This document shows, in pieces, positions 9,467-20,109 of a DNA stretch of 64,000 nt. A program made the position numbers and the translations under genes. This DNA comes from Agrobacterium tumefaciens (GTDB taxonomy: Bacteria; Pseudomonadota; Alphaproteobacteria; Rhizobiales; Rhizobiaceae). The notes under the pieces were generated by a model. It had not been told where the DNA came from. It saw only the letters and a list, made by a program, of their open reading frames with translations, and made no database searches. Where the stretch lies: NCBI RefSeq assembly GCF_000834635.1, contig NZ_JXQV01000030.1, forward strand, positions 248,001 through 312,000, written 5' to 3'. Each line of letters begins with the position of its first letter. Positions within the stretch are counted from its first letter, which is position 1.

Positions 9467-10614
9467 GTGTCGATACTGCACCTCCCGGCGGCGGGGCAAA
9501 CAACGCGCTTGCCATGGCTGTTCTCAACGCCGTGCAGAATCCCGTCATTCTCGTAGATGGCGAAGGCTTCATCGCATTTGCAAACTGGGAGGCGGAGGCC
9601 TTTTTCGGGGCAAGCGCCACGCATCTGGCGCGCTACCGCATTTCCACCTTCATTCCCTTTGGCAGTCCGCTTTTGGCCCTCATCGATCAGGTGCGGGAGC
9701 GCCGTGCGCCGGTCAATGAATATCGGGTTGACCTGTCATCGCCGCGTCTTGGGCAGGACAAGGTCGTTGACCTCTATGTGGCACCTGTTGTTAGTGAGCC
9801 GGGTTCGGTCGTCGTGGTGTTTCAGGAACGCTCCATGGCCGACAAGATTGATCGTCAGTTGACGCATCGCGCTGCTGCCCGCTCCGTTACAGGCCTGGCA
9901 TCCATGCTGGCCCATGAAATCAAAAATCCGCTCTCCGGCATTCGCGGTGCCGCACAATTGCTGGAAACGTCGGTGCCCGACGAAGACCGCTCTCTGACGC
10001 GATTGATCTGCGATGAGACGGATCGCATCGTTTCGCTGGTCGATCGGATGGAAATATTCTCCGATGAGCGCCCGGTCGATCGCATGCCGATCAACATTCA
10101 CTCGGTGCTGGACCACGTGAAGGCTGTGGCGAAGGCTGGCTTCGCCCGCAACGTCAAGATCAGCGAAAACTACGATCCATCCCTGCCGCCCGTTTATGCC
10201 AACCGCGACCAATTGGTGCAGGTCTTTCTCAATCTGGTCAAAAATGCTGCCGAGGCGGTTGGCAATCAGCAGGATGGCGAGATCATCCTGACGACGGCCT
10301 ACCGCCCAGGTATTCGTCTCTCGGTGGCAGGCAGTCGTGAGCGAATTTCACTGCCGCTGGAGTTCTGCGTGCACGACAATGGTCCGGGTGTTCCTCCAGA
10401 CCTTGTGCCGCATCTTTTTGACCCGTTCATTACCACCAAAACCAACGGTTCCGGTCTGGGCCTTGCGCTCGTTGCAAAACTCATCGGTGCCCATGGCGGC
10501 ATTGTCGAATGCGACAGCCAGAATCACCGGACCACATTCCGCGTTTTGATGCCCGTTTCCCCCGAAGTGGCGGCTGACGACATTTTGCCGAACCCGACAG
10601 GACTAAATCGATGA
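9463..10614 (+). CDS. ntrB: Nitrogen regulation histidine kinase NtrB
   Basis: 383-residue soluble two-component kinase/phosphatase that acts on NtrC according to PII state. PAS domain about 15-120; phospho-accepting His151 in [10 protein letters not shown] box [10 protein letters not shown] boxes DNGPGVPP and GSGLGLALV. There is no membrane segment, as expected. It overlaps dusB and ntrC by four bases at each end, indicating translational coupling. Confidence 0.96.
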   Translation: MSVDTAPPGGGANNALAMAVLNAVQNPVILVDGEGFIAFANWEAEAFFGASATHLARYRISTFIPFGSPLLALIDQVRERRAPVNEYRVDLSSPRLGQDKVVDLYVAPVVSEPGSVVVVFQERSMADKIDRQLTHRAAARSVTGLASMLAHEIKNPLSGIRGAAQLLETSVPDEDRSLTRLICDETDRIVSLVDRMEIFSDERPVDRMPINIHSVLDHVKAVAKAGFARNVKISENYDPSLPPVYANRDQLVQVFLNLVKNAAEAVGNQQDGEIILTTAYRPGIRLSVAGSRERISLPLEFCVHDNGPGVPPDLVPHLFDPFITTKTNGSGLGLALVAKLIGAHGGIVECDSQNHRTTFRVLMPVSPEVAADDILPNPTGLNR

Positions 10615-12062
10615 CAGCAACGATTCTCGTGGCCGATGATGATGCGGCCATCCGTACCGTTCTCAATCAGGCTCTCAGCCGTGCCGGGTATGATGTCCGC
10701 ATTACCTCCAACGCGGCGACGCTGTGGCGCTGGGTGGCGGCGGGTGAGGGTGATCTGGTTGTAACCGATGTGGTGATGCCGGATGAAAACGCATTCGATC
10801 TTTTGCCGCGTATCAAAAAGGCTAGGCCTGATTTGCCAGTGCTGGTCATGAGCGCGCAGAACACCTTCATGACAGCCATCAAGGCCTCAGAAAAAGGCGC
10901 TTATGACTATCTGCCAAAGCCCTTCGATCTGACCGAATTGATTGCCATCATCGGTCGTGCCTTGTCCGAGCCCAAGCGCAAGCCTGCAAAGCTGGATGAT
11001 GACATGCAGGACGGCATGCCGCTGGTTGGCAGATCGGCTGCCATGCAGGAAATCTACCGCGTGCTGGCGCGTCTGATGCAGACCGACCTGACGCTGATGA
11101 TCACAGGCGAATCCGGTACCGGCAAGGAACTCGTTGCCCGTGCGCTGCATGATTACGGCAAGCGCCGCAACGGCCCGTTCGTCGCCATCAACATGGCCGC
11201 TATTCCGCGAGACCTGATCGAATCAGAGCTGTTCGGGCATGAGAAGGGCGCGTTTACTGGCGCGCAGAACCGCTCCACCGGCCGGTTTGAGCAGGCTGAA
11301 GGCGGCACGTTGTTTCTGGATGAAATCGGCGACATGCCGATGGATGCCCAGACCCGTCTGCTGCGCGTACTTCAGCAGGGCGAATATACCACGGTTGGGG
11401 GACGTACGCCGATCCGCACGGATGTGCGCATCGTTGCCGCAACCAACAAGGATTTGAAAACCTCGATCAATCAGGGCCTGTTCCGAGAGGACCTTTATTA
11501 TCGCCTCAACGTCGTTCCTCTGCGGTTGCCGCCTCTGCGCGACCGTGCGGAGGACATTCCAGATCTCGTTCGCCATTTTATCCAGACGGGTGAGAAGGAA
11601 GGCTTGGAAGGCAAGCGCTTCGAGACGGAAGCTCTGGAATTGATGAAAGCCTATGCCTGGCCGGGCAATGTGCGTGAATTGGAAAACCTCATTCGCCGCC
11701 TGATGGCGCTCTATCCACAGGAAGTTATCACACGCGAAATCATCGATCAGGAACTTCAGTCTGACGTGCCTGATAGCCCGATCGATCGCACAGCTGTCCG
11801 CAATGGTTCGCTGACCATCTCTCAGGCCGTTGAAGAAAACATGCGTGATTACTTCTCCGGTTTTGGCGAAAACCTGCCGCCGGCAGGGCTTTATGATCGC
11901 GTATTACGCGAGATGGAGTATCCGCTAATACTCGCAGCGCTGACCGCCACACGTGGCAACCAGATCAAGGCTGCTGACCTGCTGGGGTTGAACCGAAATA
12001 CCCTGCGCAAGAAGATTCGTGAGCTGGGCGTATCTGTTTACCGTAGTTCACGAACTGCTTGA
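10611..12062 (+). CDS. ntrC: Nitrogen regulation sigma-54 activator NtrC
   Basis: 483 residues: receiver with Asp53 (VTDVVMPDE), AAA+ domain with Walker A GESGTGKE and the sigma-54 contact loop GAFTGA at residues 213-218, and a C-terminal Fis-type helix-turn-helix (about 445-475; [16 protein letters not shown]). Phosphorylated NtrC activates RNA polymerase with sigma-54 at nitrogen-scavenging genes. It directly follows ntrB. The intact GAFTGA contrasts with ntrX downstream. Confidence 0.97.
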   Translation: MTATILVADDDAAIRTVLNQALSRAGYDVRITSNAATLWRWVAAGEGDLVVTDVVMPDENAFDLLPRIKKARPDLPVLVMSAQNTFMTAIKASEKGAYDYLPKPFDLTELIAIIGRALSEPKRKPAKLDDDMQDGMPLVGRSAAMQEIYRVLARLMQTDLTLMITGESGTGKELVARALHDYGKRRNGPFVAINMAAIPRDLIESELFGHEKGAFTGAQNRSTGRFEQAEGGTLFLDEIGDMPMDAQTRLLRVLQQGEYTTVGGRTPIRTDVRIVAATNKDLKTSINQGLFREDLYYRLNVVPLRLPPLRDRAEDIPDLVRHFIQTGEKEGLEGKRFETEALELMKAYAWPGNVRELENLIRRLMALYPQEVITREIIDQELQSDVPDSPIDRTAVRNGSLTISQAVEENMRDYFSGFGENLPPAGLYDRVLREMEYPLILAALTATRGNQIKAADLLGLNRNTLRKKIRELGVSVYRSSRTA

Positions 12063-12205
12063 ACGGTTGACAAGAGTCATCAGTCGTTGCATTTTCGCCA
12101 CATTGTGTTGCTTGAAAATCACGGGACCGCAGGTGTCGCTTCGCAGCGTCCAGCGGTCTTTTTGAAGATTATGGTGCTGCATTATGCGGCATAGGAAAAT
12201 GTTCG

Positions 12206-14476
12206 ATGCGCAAACCTGTCCCAGATAAGGTTTCCGACCGTGCGTCGGCAGACGTAGTGATCGCTGACCGAAGAATGTCTTTTGCCTTGCCGGGTCTGGT
12301 GCTGGCAGGCGTTGCGCTGGTCTGCGCCACACTGACGCTGTTCGTGCTGCTGGGTCTCACCCCTATAGCACCCACCACCAACGTCGTTATCGCCTCCGTC
12401 GTCATCAACTCCCTGCTGGTGCTGGGACTGATGTATCTGATTGGTCGCGAGATCGGTCGGTTGGTCAAGGCGCGGCGCAGGGGCCGCGCAGCAGCACGGC
12501 TCCACGTTCGTATCGTTGGGTTGTTTTCCATTGTCGCGATTACGCCCGCCATCCTTGTCGCGGTTTTCGCCAGTATCACGCTGAATGTCGGGCTGGACCG
12601 TTGGTTTGCGTTGCGCACGCAGTCCATTGTGGATTCATCCAGCAATATTGCTCAAGCCTATATGCTTGAAAATGCTGGCTATCTACAGGGCCAAACCCTG
12701 TCCATGGCAACTGATCTCGATCGCAACCGTGCGCTTTTCTATCTCGACCGTACCGGTTTTGTTGAACTGATGACGCGCCAGGCCAAGGGCCGCGGCTTCC
12801 TGGGAGCTTTTCTGGTTCAGGAAGATGGCGACGCCGTTGTGCAGGCTGACATCAAGACGGAAAGGCCGCTACCTGCCATTCCGCAGGATGCGCTGGAAAA
12901 GGCCGCCGCTGGCCAGCCAACCCTCATTCCGCCCGGCGTGACCAATCTCGTCGGTGCCATCATCAAGCTGGAAGGCATTGGCGGCACGTTTCTTTACACC
13001 GTTCGCGCCGTTGACCCCAAGGTCATGGCGGCGATGCGGCAGATGGAAGAGAACCGCGCCGAGTACAAGGCGATGGAAGCGGGTCGGGCGCCATTGCAGA
13101 TCGCCTTCGCCATTCTCTACCTCGGCTTTGCGCTGATTGTTCTGCTCGCCGCCATCTGGACGGCTATTGCCATTGCCGACCGAATCGTTCGGCCTATCCG
13201 GCTGCTGATCAGCGCCGCCGACAGTGTGGCGATGGGCAATATGCATGTTCTGGTGCCTGTGCGTGCCGTGGACGGCGACGTTGGCCGATTGGCGCGCACA
13301 TTCAACAAGATGATTTCGGAAATCCGCAGCCAGCAGGATGAAATCATCGAGGCCAAAGACGACATCGACAACCGCCGCCGCTTCATCGAGGCTGTTCTGT
13401 CAGGCGTGACGGCGGCTGTTATTGGGGTTGACGAGCATCGCAACATCACCATCGCTAATCCGTCTGCTGAAGAATTTCTGGCCGTGCCATCCGACCGGCT
13501 CGTCGGCTCACCTCTCGTTGAGGTTGCCCCTGAGATCGAGCAGGTCGTAACGGAAGCGACCGCTTCTGCGCGAATGGATTTCCGAAAGCAGATCAACATC
13601 ATCAGGCGCGGCAAGGAACGCACATTGAACGTGCAGGTGACCCGCGAAGACGCACGCGATGGCCACGAATCCTACGTCATCACGCTCGATGACATCACCG
13701 ATCTGGTCATCGCTCAGCGATCCACCGCATGGTCCGAGGTCGCGCGTCGCATCGCCCACGAAATCAAGAACCCGCTGACGCCGATCCAGCTATCCGCCGA
13801 GCGCATCAAGCGCAGGTTTGGCAAGCAGATCCATGACGAGGGTGACCGCGCTGTGTTTGATCAGTGCACGGATACCATCGTTCGACAGGTTGGCGATATC
13901 GGTCGCATGGTAGATGAATTCTCCGCTTTTGCCCGCATGCCAAAGCCCACCAAAGAGCTGTCCGATTTGCGCACGATCCTGAAGGACGCGACATTCCTGC
14001 GCGAAATGGGCGCGGCCCATGTGAAGTTCGCCACCGAGCTGGGCGAGCGTGAATTGGAAGGCATGTTCGATCAGCGCATGCTCGGTCAGGCCTTTGGCAA
14101 CCTCATCAAGAACGCAGCCGAAGCCATCGAATCGGTCGAGACGAGTGATACACCTCGTGAGGGGAAAATCCTCGTGCGTGCGTCCTACGATGAAGAACAC
14201 AACCGGTTCATTGCGGATGTGATCGACAATGGCCGTGGTTTGCCCGTGGAAAACAGGCATCGCATTCTTGAGCCCTATATGACGATGCGCGACAAGGGCA
14301 CCGGTCTGGGGCTCGCGATCGTCAAGAAAATTATTGAAGAGCACGGTGGTCATCTTGAGTTGCATGATGCGCCCGCCGATTTCGATCATGGCCGTGGTGC
14401 CATGATTAGAGTGCTGCTGCCGCGTGTCGATGTGGCAGCCAGCGAGAAAGACAAGGAAATTGCATATGGCGTCTGA
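12206..14476 (+). CDS. ntrY: Sensor histidine kinase NtrY
   Basis: 756-residue membrane kinase. Membrane segments lie at about 28-50, 58-80, 102-128 and 295-325, enclosing a roughly 165-residue periplasmic region; HAMP follows, then PAS (about 385-480), phospho-His518 in HEIKNPLTP and an ATPase domain with GTGLGLAIV. NtrY partners NtrX and has been linked to nitrogen and redox/oxygen sensing in Alphaproteobacteria. It lies 143 bases after ntrC and overlaps ntrX by 11 bases. Confidence 0.95.
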   Translation: MRKPVPDKVSDRASADVVIADRRMSFALPGLVLAGVALVCATLTLFVLLGLTPIAPTTNVVIASVVINSLLVLGLMYLIGREIGRLVKARRRGRAAARLHVRIVGLFSIVAITPAILVAVFASITLNVGLDRWFALRTQSIVDSSSNIAQAYMLENAGYLQGQTLSMATDLDRNRALFYLDRTGFVELMTRQAKGRGFLGAFLVQEDGDAVVQADIKTERPLPAIPQDALEKAAAGQPTLIPPGVTNLVGAIIKLEGIGGTFLYTVRAVDPKVMAAMRQMEENRAEYKAMEAGRAPLQIAFAILYLGFALIVLLAAIWTAIAIADRIVRPIRLLISAADSVAMGNMHVLVPVRAVDGDVGRLARTFNKMISEIRSQQDEIIEAKDDIDNRRRFIEAVLSGVTAAVIGVDEHRNITIANPSAEEFLAVPSDRLVGSPLVEVAPEIEQVVTEATASARMDFRKQINIIRRGKERTLNVQVTREDARDGHESYVITLDDITDLVIAQRSTAWSEVARRIAHEIKNPLTPIQLSAERIKRRFGKQIHDEGDRAVFDQCTDTIVRQVGDIGRMVDEFSAFARMPKPTKELSDLRTILKDATFLREMGAAHVKFATELGERELEGMFDQRMLGQAFGNLIKNAAEAIESVETSDTPREGKILVRASYDEEHNRFIADVIDNGRGLPVENRHRILEPYMTMRDKGTGLGLAIVKKIIEEHGGHLELHDAPADFDHGRGAMIRVLLPRVDVAASEKDKEIAYGV

Positions 14477-15830
14477 TATTCTGGTCGTTGACGATGAGGC
14501 TGACATTCGCGAGATCGTCGCAGGCATCCTGTCCGATGAAGGTCATGAAACCCGCATGGCGTTTGACAGCGACAGTGCGCTGGCTGCTATTTCGGAGCGT
14601 GTGCCTCGGCTGATCTTTCTTGATATCTGGATGCAGGGCAGCAAGCTGGACGGTCTGGCGCTTCTTGACGAAATCAAGAGCCGCCATCCCGACCTTCCCG
14701 TCGTGATGATCTCCGGCCACGGCAATATTGAAACCGCCGTCAACGCGATCAAACGTGGGGCGTTCGACTTTATCGAGAAGCCCTTCAAGGCAGATCGGCT
14801 GATTCTCATTGCTGAGCGTGCGCTGGAAAACTCCAAGCTCAAGCGCGAAGTGTCCGAGCTGAAAAAGCGCACGGGAGATGCCGTCGAGCTGATCGGTGCG
14901 TCGCTTGCCGTTTCGCAGCTGCGCCAGACCATCGACCGCGTTTCGCCCACCAACAGCCGGATCATGATCCTTGGCCCCTCCGGTTCCGGGAAGGAGCTGG
15001 TGGCGCGCATGATTCATAAGAAGTCATCGCGGGCAACCGGACCATTTGTGGCTTTGAACGCCGCGACCATCACACCTGACCGGATGGAAATCGCATTGTT
15101 TGGCACGGAAGGCCTGCCGGGCCAGCCGCGCAAGGTCGGCGCACTGGAAGAGGCCCATCGCGGCGTTCTCTACCTCGATGAAGTGGGTGAAATGCCGCGC
15201 GAAACGCAGAACAAGATTCTGCGCGTGCTTGTCGATCAGCAGTTCGAGCGCGTCGGCGGCGGCAAGCGGGTGAAGGTCGATGTTCGCATCATTTCGTCCA
15301 CGGCGCATAATCTCGAAGGACTGATTGCCGACGGTTTGTTCCGCGAAGACCTGTACCACCGGCTGGCTGTCGTTCCCGTCAAGGTGCCAGCTCTCTCTGA
15401 GCGGCGCGAAGATATTCCGTATCTGGTCGATATGTTCATGCGCCAGATTTCAGAGCAGGCGGGCATCCGTCCACGCAAGATCGGCGATGACGCTATGGCG
15501 GTTCTTCAGACGCATGATTGGCCGGGCAATATACGCCAGCTGCGCAACAACATCGAACGCCTGATGATTCTCGCACGGCCCGAGGGCAATGACATGCCCA
15601 TATCTGCCGATATGTTGCCCGCCGATATTGGTGACATGCTTCCGAGAATCGCCGCTCAGGGCGACCAGCACATCATGACTTTGCCCTTGCGCGAAGCCCG
15701 CGAAATGTTCGAGCGAGACTATCTGGTGGCGCAGATCAACCGGTTTGGTGGCAATATTTCGAGAACGGCAGAATTTGTTGGCATGGAACGCTCAGCACTG
15801 CATCGCAAATTGAAATCGCTCGGCGTATAA
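14466..15830 (+). CDS. ntrX: Response regulator NtrX, lacking GAFTGA
   Basis: 454 residues with the NtrC domain order: receiver with Asp53 (FLDIWMQ), AAA+ domain with Walker A GPSGSGKE, and a C-terminal Fis-like helix-turn-helix (TAEFVGMERSALHRKL). Where NtrC has GAFTGA this protein reads TEGLPGQPRKVGALEEA, so the sigma-54 contact loop is missing. Start at ATG 14466, giving an 11-base overlap with ntrY; an upstream in-frame ATG at 14424 lies inside ntrY. NtrX is the cognate partner of NtrY. Confidence 0.95.
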   Translation: MASDILVVDDEADIREIVAGILSDEGHETRMAFDSDSALAAISERVPRLIFLDIWMQGSKLDGLALLDEIKSRHPDLPVVMISGHGNIETAVNAIKRGAFDFIEKPFKADRLILIAERALENSKLKREVSELKKRTGDAVELIGASLAVSQLRQTIDRVSPTNSRIMILGPSGSGKELVARMIHKKSSRATGPFVALNAATITPDRMEIALFGTEGLPGQPRKVGALEEAHRGVLYLDEVGEMPRETQNKILRVLVDQQFERVGGGKRVKVDVRIISSTAHNLEGLIADGLFREDLYHRLAVVPVKVPALSERREDIPYLVDMFMRQISEQAGIRPRKIGDDAMAVLQTHDWPGNIRQLRNNIERLMILARPEGNDMPISADMLPADIGDMLPRIAAQGDQHIMTLPLREAREMFERDYLVAQINRFGGNISRTAEFVGMERSALHRKLKSLGV

Positions 15831-15869
15831 CGATCCGCAGTTGCGGCAAACTTCCGTCAGAGAGAGCGT

Positions 15870-17246
15870 ATGAAAGTCATCATTTGTGGTGCTGGCCAGG
15901 TGGGCTACGGCATTGCCGAGCAATTGTCGCGTGAAGATAACGAGGTTTCCGTTATCGATACCTCATCGGCACTGATTGCAGCGATCACCGAAACGCTCGA
16001 TGTGCGTGGATATGTCGGGCATGGCGCTCATCCGGATATGCTGGCCAAGGCGGGCGCCGATCAAGCCGACATGATCATCGCCGTTACGCTCCATGATGAA
16101 ATCAACATCGTGGCCTGCGAAGTGGCTCACGCTCTGTTTAATGTTCCGACCAAAGTCGCCCGTATCCGTGACCAGAGTTACCTCGCGCCTGAATATGGCG
16201 ACCTTTTCAGCCGTGAGAACATGTCAATTGACGTGACGATTTCCCCTGAAATCGAGGTTGGCAAGATGGTTCTGCGGCGTATCGCATTTCCGGGCGCTAC
16301 GGATGTCGTTCGCTTTGCTGACGATAATGTTTTCATGCTCGCGATTGAATGCATGGAAGATTGCCCCGTTATCAACACGCCACTGCAGCAGCTCAGCCAC
16401 CTCTTTCCCGATCTCGTCGCAACCGTGGTCGGGGTTTACAGGGATGGCCACCTCAAGGCCGTCGACTCGGCAGAGCAACTCCGGTTTGGCGATCTTGCCT
16501 ATGTCATCTGCCAGCAGCAACATGCACGCCGAACGCTTGGACTTTTTGGTCACGAAGAAAAGGAAGCCAGCCGCATCGTGATCGCTGGTGGAGGCAATAT
16601 TGGTCAGTATGTTGCGCGCTCCATTGAGCAGCTTCAGCCGAAAACACGGGTCAAGATCATCGAGTCTGACCGGGAGCGCGCTGTTGCAGCCTCTGAAAAA
16701 CTGAATTCTACCATCGTCTTGAATGGCTCCGTGCTTGACCAGAAGATACTGCACCAGGCCGATATCGCCGATGCGGATCTGATCGTTACGCTGACGAATA
16801 ACGACCAGACCAACATTCTTGGTGCGGTGATGGCAAAACAGCTTGGCTGCAAATCCAACCTTGCCTTGTTGAACGGACCATCCTTCCATGATGTGGCCAA
16901 GTCGCTCGCGCTGGACGCCTACATCAATCCACGCGCCGTGACGATCTCACGCGTCTTGCAGCATGTGAGAAAAGGCCGAATCCGCTCCGTCTATGCCGTG
17001 CAAAGGGGCAACGGTGAAGTCATCGAAGCCGAGGCGCTGGATACCTCGCCATTGGTGGGGCAGGCGTTGCGGGACATAGACTTTCCGCAGGGCGTGCGAA
17101 TCGGCGTGATCTACCGCGACAAGAAAGTTCTTCGTCCAGATGGATCTACGAAAATCAAGGCGAAGGACAGAGTCGTCCTTTTCGCGTCATCAGACGCGGT
17201 GCGGGAGGTTGAACAGCTATTCCGTGTATCAATTCAATATTTCTAA
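15870..17246 (+). CDS. trkA: Trk system K+ uptake regulator TrkA
   Basis: 458 residues made of two RCK repeats, each an NAD-binding Rossmann domain (GAGQVGYGIAEQL at the N terminus; GGGNIGQYVARSI mid-protein) followed by a TrkA-C regulatory domain. It is the peripheral gating subunit of the TrkH/TrkG potassium channel; TrkH is not in the window. It follows ntrX by 39 bases, the usual alphaproteobacterial arrangement. Confidence 0.95.
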   Translation: MKVIICGAGQVGYGIAEQLSREDNEVSVIDTSSALIAAITETLDVRGYVGHGAHPDMLAKAGADQADMIIAVTLHDEINIVACEVAHALFNVPTKVARIRDQSYLAPEYGDLFSRENMSIDVTISPEIEVGKMVLRRIAFPGATDVVRFADDNVFMLAIECMEDCPVINTPLQQLSHLFPDLVATVVGVYRDGHLKAVDSAEQLRFGDLAYVICQQQHARRTLGLFGHEEKEASRIVIAGGGNIGQYVARSIEQLQPKTRVKIIESDRERAVAASEKLNSTIVLNGSVLDQKILHQADIADADLIVTLTNNDQTNILGAVMAKQLGCKSNLALLNGPSFHDVAKSLALDAYINPRAVTISRVLQHVRKGRIRSVYAVQRGNGEVIEAEALDTSPLVGQALRDIDFPQGVRIGVIYRDKKVLRPDGSTKIKAKDRVVLFASSDAVREVEQLFRVSIQYF

Positions 17247-17434
17247 TATCTTTAGTTTCTAAGGGAAAAAGGACATTCCGAGAAATTGGGGTGAGTTTTT
17301 CCACATTGCGGAACAGATCGTGATTTGATACCAGAGTTGCTGATCGGCTGACGGGGGACATGTTTCAACCGATCCTATTATTGATTGTTTATTTCCCGGT
17401 CTCCCATCCGGGCAAGAAAGAAAGAATCGGCGCC

Positions 17435-17677
17435 ATGGCGGAACGTTCTCAAAACCTGCAAGATCTGTTTCTCAATACCGTTCGCAAACAAAAGATCTCG
17501 TTGACCATTTTCTTGATCAACGGCGTCAAACTGACCGGTGTTGTTACATCCTTCGACAATTTCTGCGTCCTTCTTCGTCGTGACGGGCATTCTCAACTTG
17601 TCTACAAGCATGCAATCTCGACGATCATGCCGGGGCAACCCATGCAGATGTTCGAATCGGAAGAGGGTGCCGCGTAG
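17435..17677 (+). CDS. hfq: RNA chaperone Hfq
   Basis: 80 residues: Sm1 region around [13 protein letters not shown] and the Sm2 signature YKHAISTI. Forms a hexamer that pairs small RNAs with mRNAs; in rhizobia it affects nitrogen fixation and transport genes. Start ATG 17435 ([10 protein letters not shown]) matches the family; the open frame runs up to 17360 without similarity. hflX follows, the usual hfq-hflX pair. The 188-base leader after trkA probably carries its own promoter. Confidence 0.97.
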   Translation: MAERSQNLQDLFLNTVRKQKISLTIFLINGVKLTGVVTSFDNFCVLLRRDGHSQLVYKHAISTIMPGQPMQMFESEEGAA

Positions 17678-17794
17678 CAGCAAAGGCGATCTGATCGTCA
17701 TCCACCTCATGAGTTGATGGACAACGGAACCTTAGCCGGGGACCGTTGTTTTCTATTACATGCGCCGGACATTTCCGTTGCGCTACGGCAGACA

Positions 17795-19204
17795 ATGAAA
17801 AGGTGCGGGCTCATTTCTACACGCGACACATCCAACGAATCCATCATCCCGGAACTCGAAAAGCACCGGGACGATATGCGTGCTGTGGTGATTATCCCGG
17901 TTTTGAAACAGGGGCGTCAGCCGAAAGAAGCCTCGGCAACAACTGCCCCTCGCACCATGGAAGCCAAGCTTGAGGAAGCCAAGGGCCTCGCTCTGGCCAT
18001 TGATCTCCACATTACTCAAGGCCTTATCGTTCCGGTCAATCAGCCGAAGCCTGGAACCTTGTTCGGCAGCGGCAAGATAGAGGAAATCAAGCAGCTTCTA
18101 AATGAAACGGACGCAGGTCTCGTTATCATCGACCATCCTTTGACGCCGGTGCAGCAGCGCAATCTTGAAAAAGAATGGAACGCCAAGGTTATCGATCGCA
18201 CCGGTCTGATCCTTGAAATTTTTGGTCGTCGCGCATCCACGAAAGAAGGAACGCTGCAGGTTGATCTCGCCCATCTGAATTATCAGAAGGGTCGTCTGGT
18301 CAGAAGCTGGACCCACCTTGAGCGCCAGCGCGGTGGTGCAGGCTTCATGGGCGGCCCTGGCGAAACGCAGATCGAGGCAGACCGTCGTTTGCTGCAAGAC
18401 AAGATCGTCAAGCTGGAGCGCGAGCTGGAGCAGGTGGTGCGCACGCGCCAGCTTCACCGCGCCAAGCGTCGCAAGGTGCCTCACCCCATCGTCGCCCTTG
18501 TTGGTTATACGAATGCGGGCAAGTCCACGCTGTTCAACCGCATCACGGGTGCAGGGGTGCTGGCTGAAGACATGCTGTTTGCCACCCTGGACCCAACACT
18601 GCGCCGCATGAAGCTGCCGCACGGCCGCACGGTCATCATGTCAGATACGGTTGGATTTATCTCCGACCTGCCCACCCACCTTGTGGCCGCCTTCCGCGCT
18701 ACACTGGAGGAAGTGCTGGAGGCAGACCTTATCCTGCACATCCGCGATATGTCAGACCCTGACAATGCCGCGCAATCGGGCGACGTGCTACGCATTCTGA
18801 ATGATCTAGGCATCGATGATAAGGTCGCTGATGAGCGGATCATCGAGGTCTGGAACAAGGTCGATCGGCTGGAGCCGGAAGCGCACGACGCTATCATGCA
18901 CAAAGCCGAAGGACGGAACAATGTTCGCGCCGTGTCGGCCATCACGGGTGAGGGCGTTGATAGCCTGATGGACGAGATTTCTCGTCGCCTGTCCGGCGTT
19001 CTCCTGCCAATGACCGCCACGCTGAGCGTCGAGCAGTTGCACCAGCTTTCCTGGGTCTATGACAATGCCATCGTTGATTCTCGTGAGGATAACGAGGACG
19101 GTTCAGTGACGCTTGATCTGCGCCTTTCAGACGCCCTGTGGCAAGAGCTTGAAAGACGCACCGGCAAGGGCCAGAAACCTGCCGAGGATGATTGGCAGCG
19201 CTGA
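17795..19204 (+). CDS. hflX: Ribosome-associated GTPase HflX
   Basis: Translation-associated GTPase with the N-terminal HflX domain (GTLFGSGKIEEIK, GGPGETQIEADRR) and a G domain (G1 GYTNAGKST, G3 SDTVGFI, G4 WNKVDR). It splits stalled ribosomes in E. coli. The start is uncertain: the frame is open to TTG 17714/ATG 17717, ATG 17795 gives 469 residues, and family similarity becomes clear around DMRAVVIIP. None of the candidates has a strong ribosome-binding site. Confidence 0.92.
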   Translation: MKRCGLISTRDTSNESIIPELEKHRDDMRAVVIIPVLKQGRQPKEASATTAPRTMEAKLEEAKGLALAIDLHITQGLIVPVNQPKPGTLFGSGKIEEIKQLLNETDAGLVIIDHPLTPVQQRNLEKEWNAKVIDRTGLILEIFGRRASTKEGTLQVDLAHLNYQKGRLVRSWTHLERQRGGAGFMGGPGETQIEADRRLLQDKIVKLERELEQVVRTRQLHRAKRRKVPHPIVALVGYTNAGKSTLFNRITGAGVLAEDMLFATLDPTLRRMKLPHGRTVIMSDTVGFISDLPTHLVAAFRATLEEVLEADLILHIRDMSDPDNAAQSGDVLRILNDLGIDDKVADERIIEVWNKVDRLEPEAHDAIMHKAEGRNNVRAVSAITGEGVDSLMDEISRRLSGVLLPMTATLSVEQLHQLSWVYDNAIVDSREDNEDGSVTLDLRLSDALWQELERRTGKGQKPAEDDWQR

Positions 19205-19211
19205 GGTGCTG

Positions 19212-19244
19212 GAAAAATGGGGGACCTCGCAAACGCGAGATCCC
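19212..19244 (-). terminator. Hairpin terminator after mazG
   Basis: GGGACCTCGC (19221-19230) pairs with GCGAGATCCC (19235-19244), nine of ten pairs, loop of four. On the minus strand it is followed by CC and a short T-run (19212-19216), placing it just past the mazG stop. It may also limit readthrough from hflX. Confidence 0.55.
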
Positions 19245-19252
19245 TTCAATCA

Positions 19253-20089
19253 TCACTTTGATAATGTGCGCTCGATAGCTTTTGCCGATTGCCACAGTTC
19301 TTCCATACGTTCCAGCGTCGCTGCCTCCAGCGTTTCTCCGCTTTCCGTCAAAGATGTCTCTATGTGGTGAAAGCGGCGACGGAACTTTGTGTTGGTGCCG
19401 CGCAGCGCGTTTTCCGGGTCTGCCTTCACATGTCGACCGATGTTGACGAGGGCGAATATGAGATCGCCCAGTTCATCGGCAACCCTGTCCGGCTTTCCTT
19501 GCGCGAGTGCCTCGCGCAACTCGCGCACTTCTTCCTCGATCTTGTCGAGGATCGGCTCCGGCTCCGACCAATCAAAGCCAACGCGTGCGGCTTGCTCTTG
19601 AAGTTTCAAAGCTTCCGTTAGCGCTGGCTGCGTGCGTGCAACGCTACCCAGAAATCCTGCTTTGAAATCACCGGTAATGCCGTGTGCGAGGCGGCGCTCG
19701 GCGCGCTCCTGCTTTTCCTGTTTCTTGATGGCATCCCACTGAATCTTGACGGATTCCGCCGTGTCTGCGCCAGAGACCGCGAAAACGTGGGGATGGCGTC
19801 GGATCATCTTTGTGGTGACCGCTTGGACGACATCACCGAAAGAAAACGCGCCCATTTCTTCTGCTATACGTGAGTGGAAAACCACCTGCAACAACAGGTC
19901 GCCCAGTTCTTCGCAGAGGTCGTCCATGTCGTTACGCTCAATCGCGTCAGCAACCTCGTAGGCTTCCTCGACCGTATAGGGCTTGATGGTCTCGAACGTC
20001 TGGACGATGTCCCAAGGGCATCCGGTCTGGGGATTGCGTAACGCTTCCATGATCTCGATGAGACGCGAAATATCCTTCGAGGCTTCCAT
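19253..20089 (-). CDS. mazG: Nucleoside triphosphate pyrophosphohydrolase MazG
   Basis: 278 residues with two MazG domains, each with an EELGDLLLQ/DELGDLIFAL metal-binding helix. It hydrolyses NTPs to NMPs and pyrophosphate and is considered a house-cleaning enzyme. ATG at 20089 is used; a TTG at 20113 is in frame but begins before any similarity. It starts 20 bases after the stop of the deaminase gene on the same strand, probably one operon. Confidence 0.93.
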   Translation of the reverse strand: MEASKDISRLIEIMEALRNPQTGCPWDIVQTFETIKPYTVEEAYEVADAIERNDMDDLCEELGDLLLQVVFHSRIAEEMGAFSFGDVVQAVTTKMIRRHPHVFAVSGADTAESVKIQWDAIKKQEKQERAERRLAHGITGDFKAGFLGSVARTQPALTEALKLQEQAARVGFDWSEPEPILDKIEEEVRELREALAQGKPDRVADELGDLIFALVNIGRHVKADPENALRGTNTKFRRRFHHIETSLTESGETLEAATLERMEELWQSAKAIERTLSK

Positions 20090-20109
20090 GTGACTGCTTT
20101 CTGCGGTTT

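Noticed and set aside
15836-15847. CCGCA-GT-TGCGG hairpin after ntrX
   Set aside because: Too short, no T-run, and trkA follows within 40 bases on the same strand.
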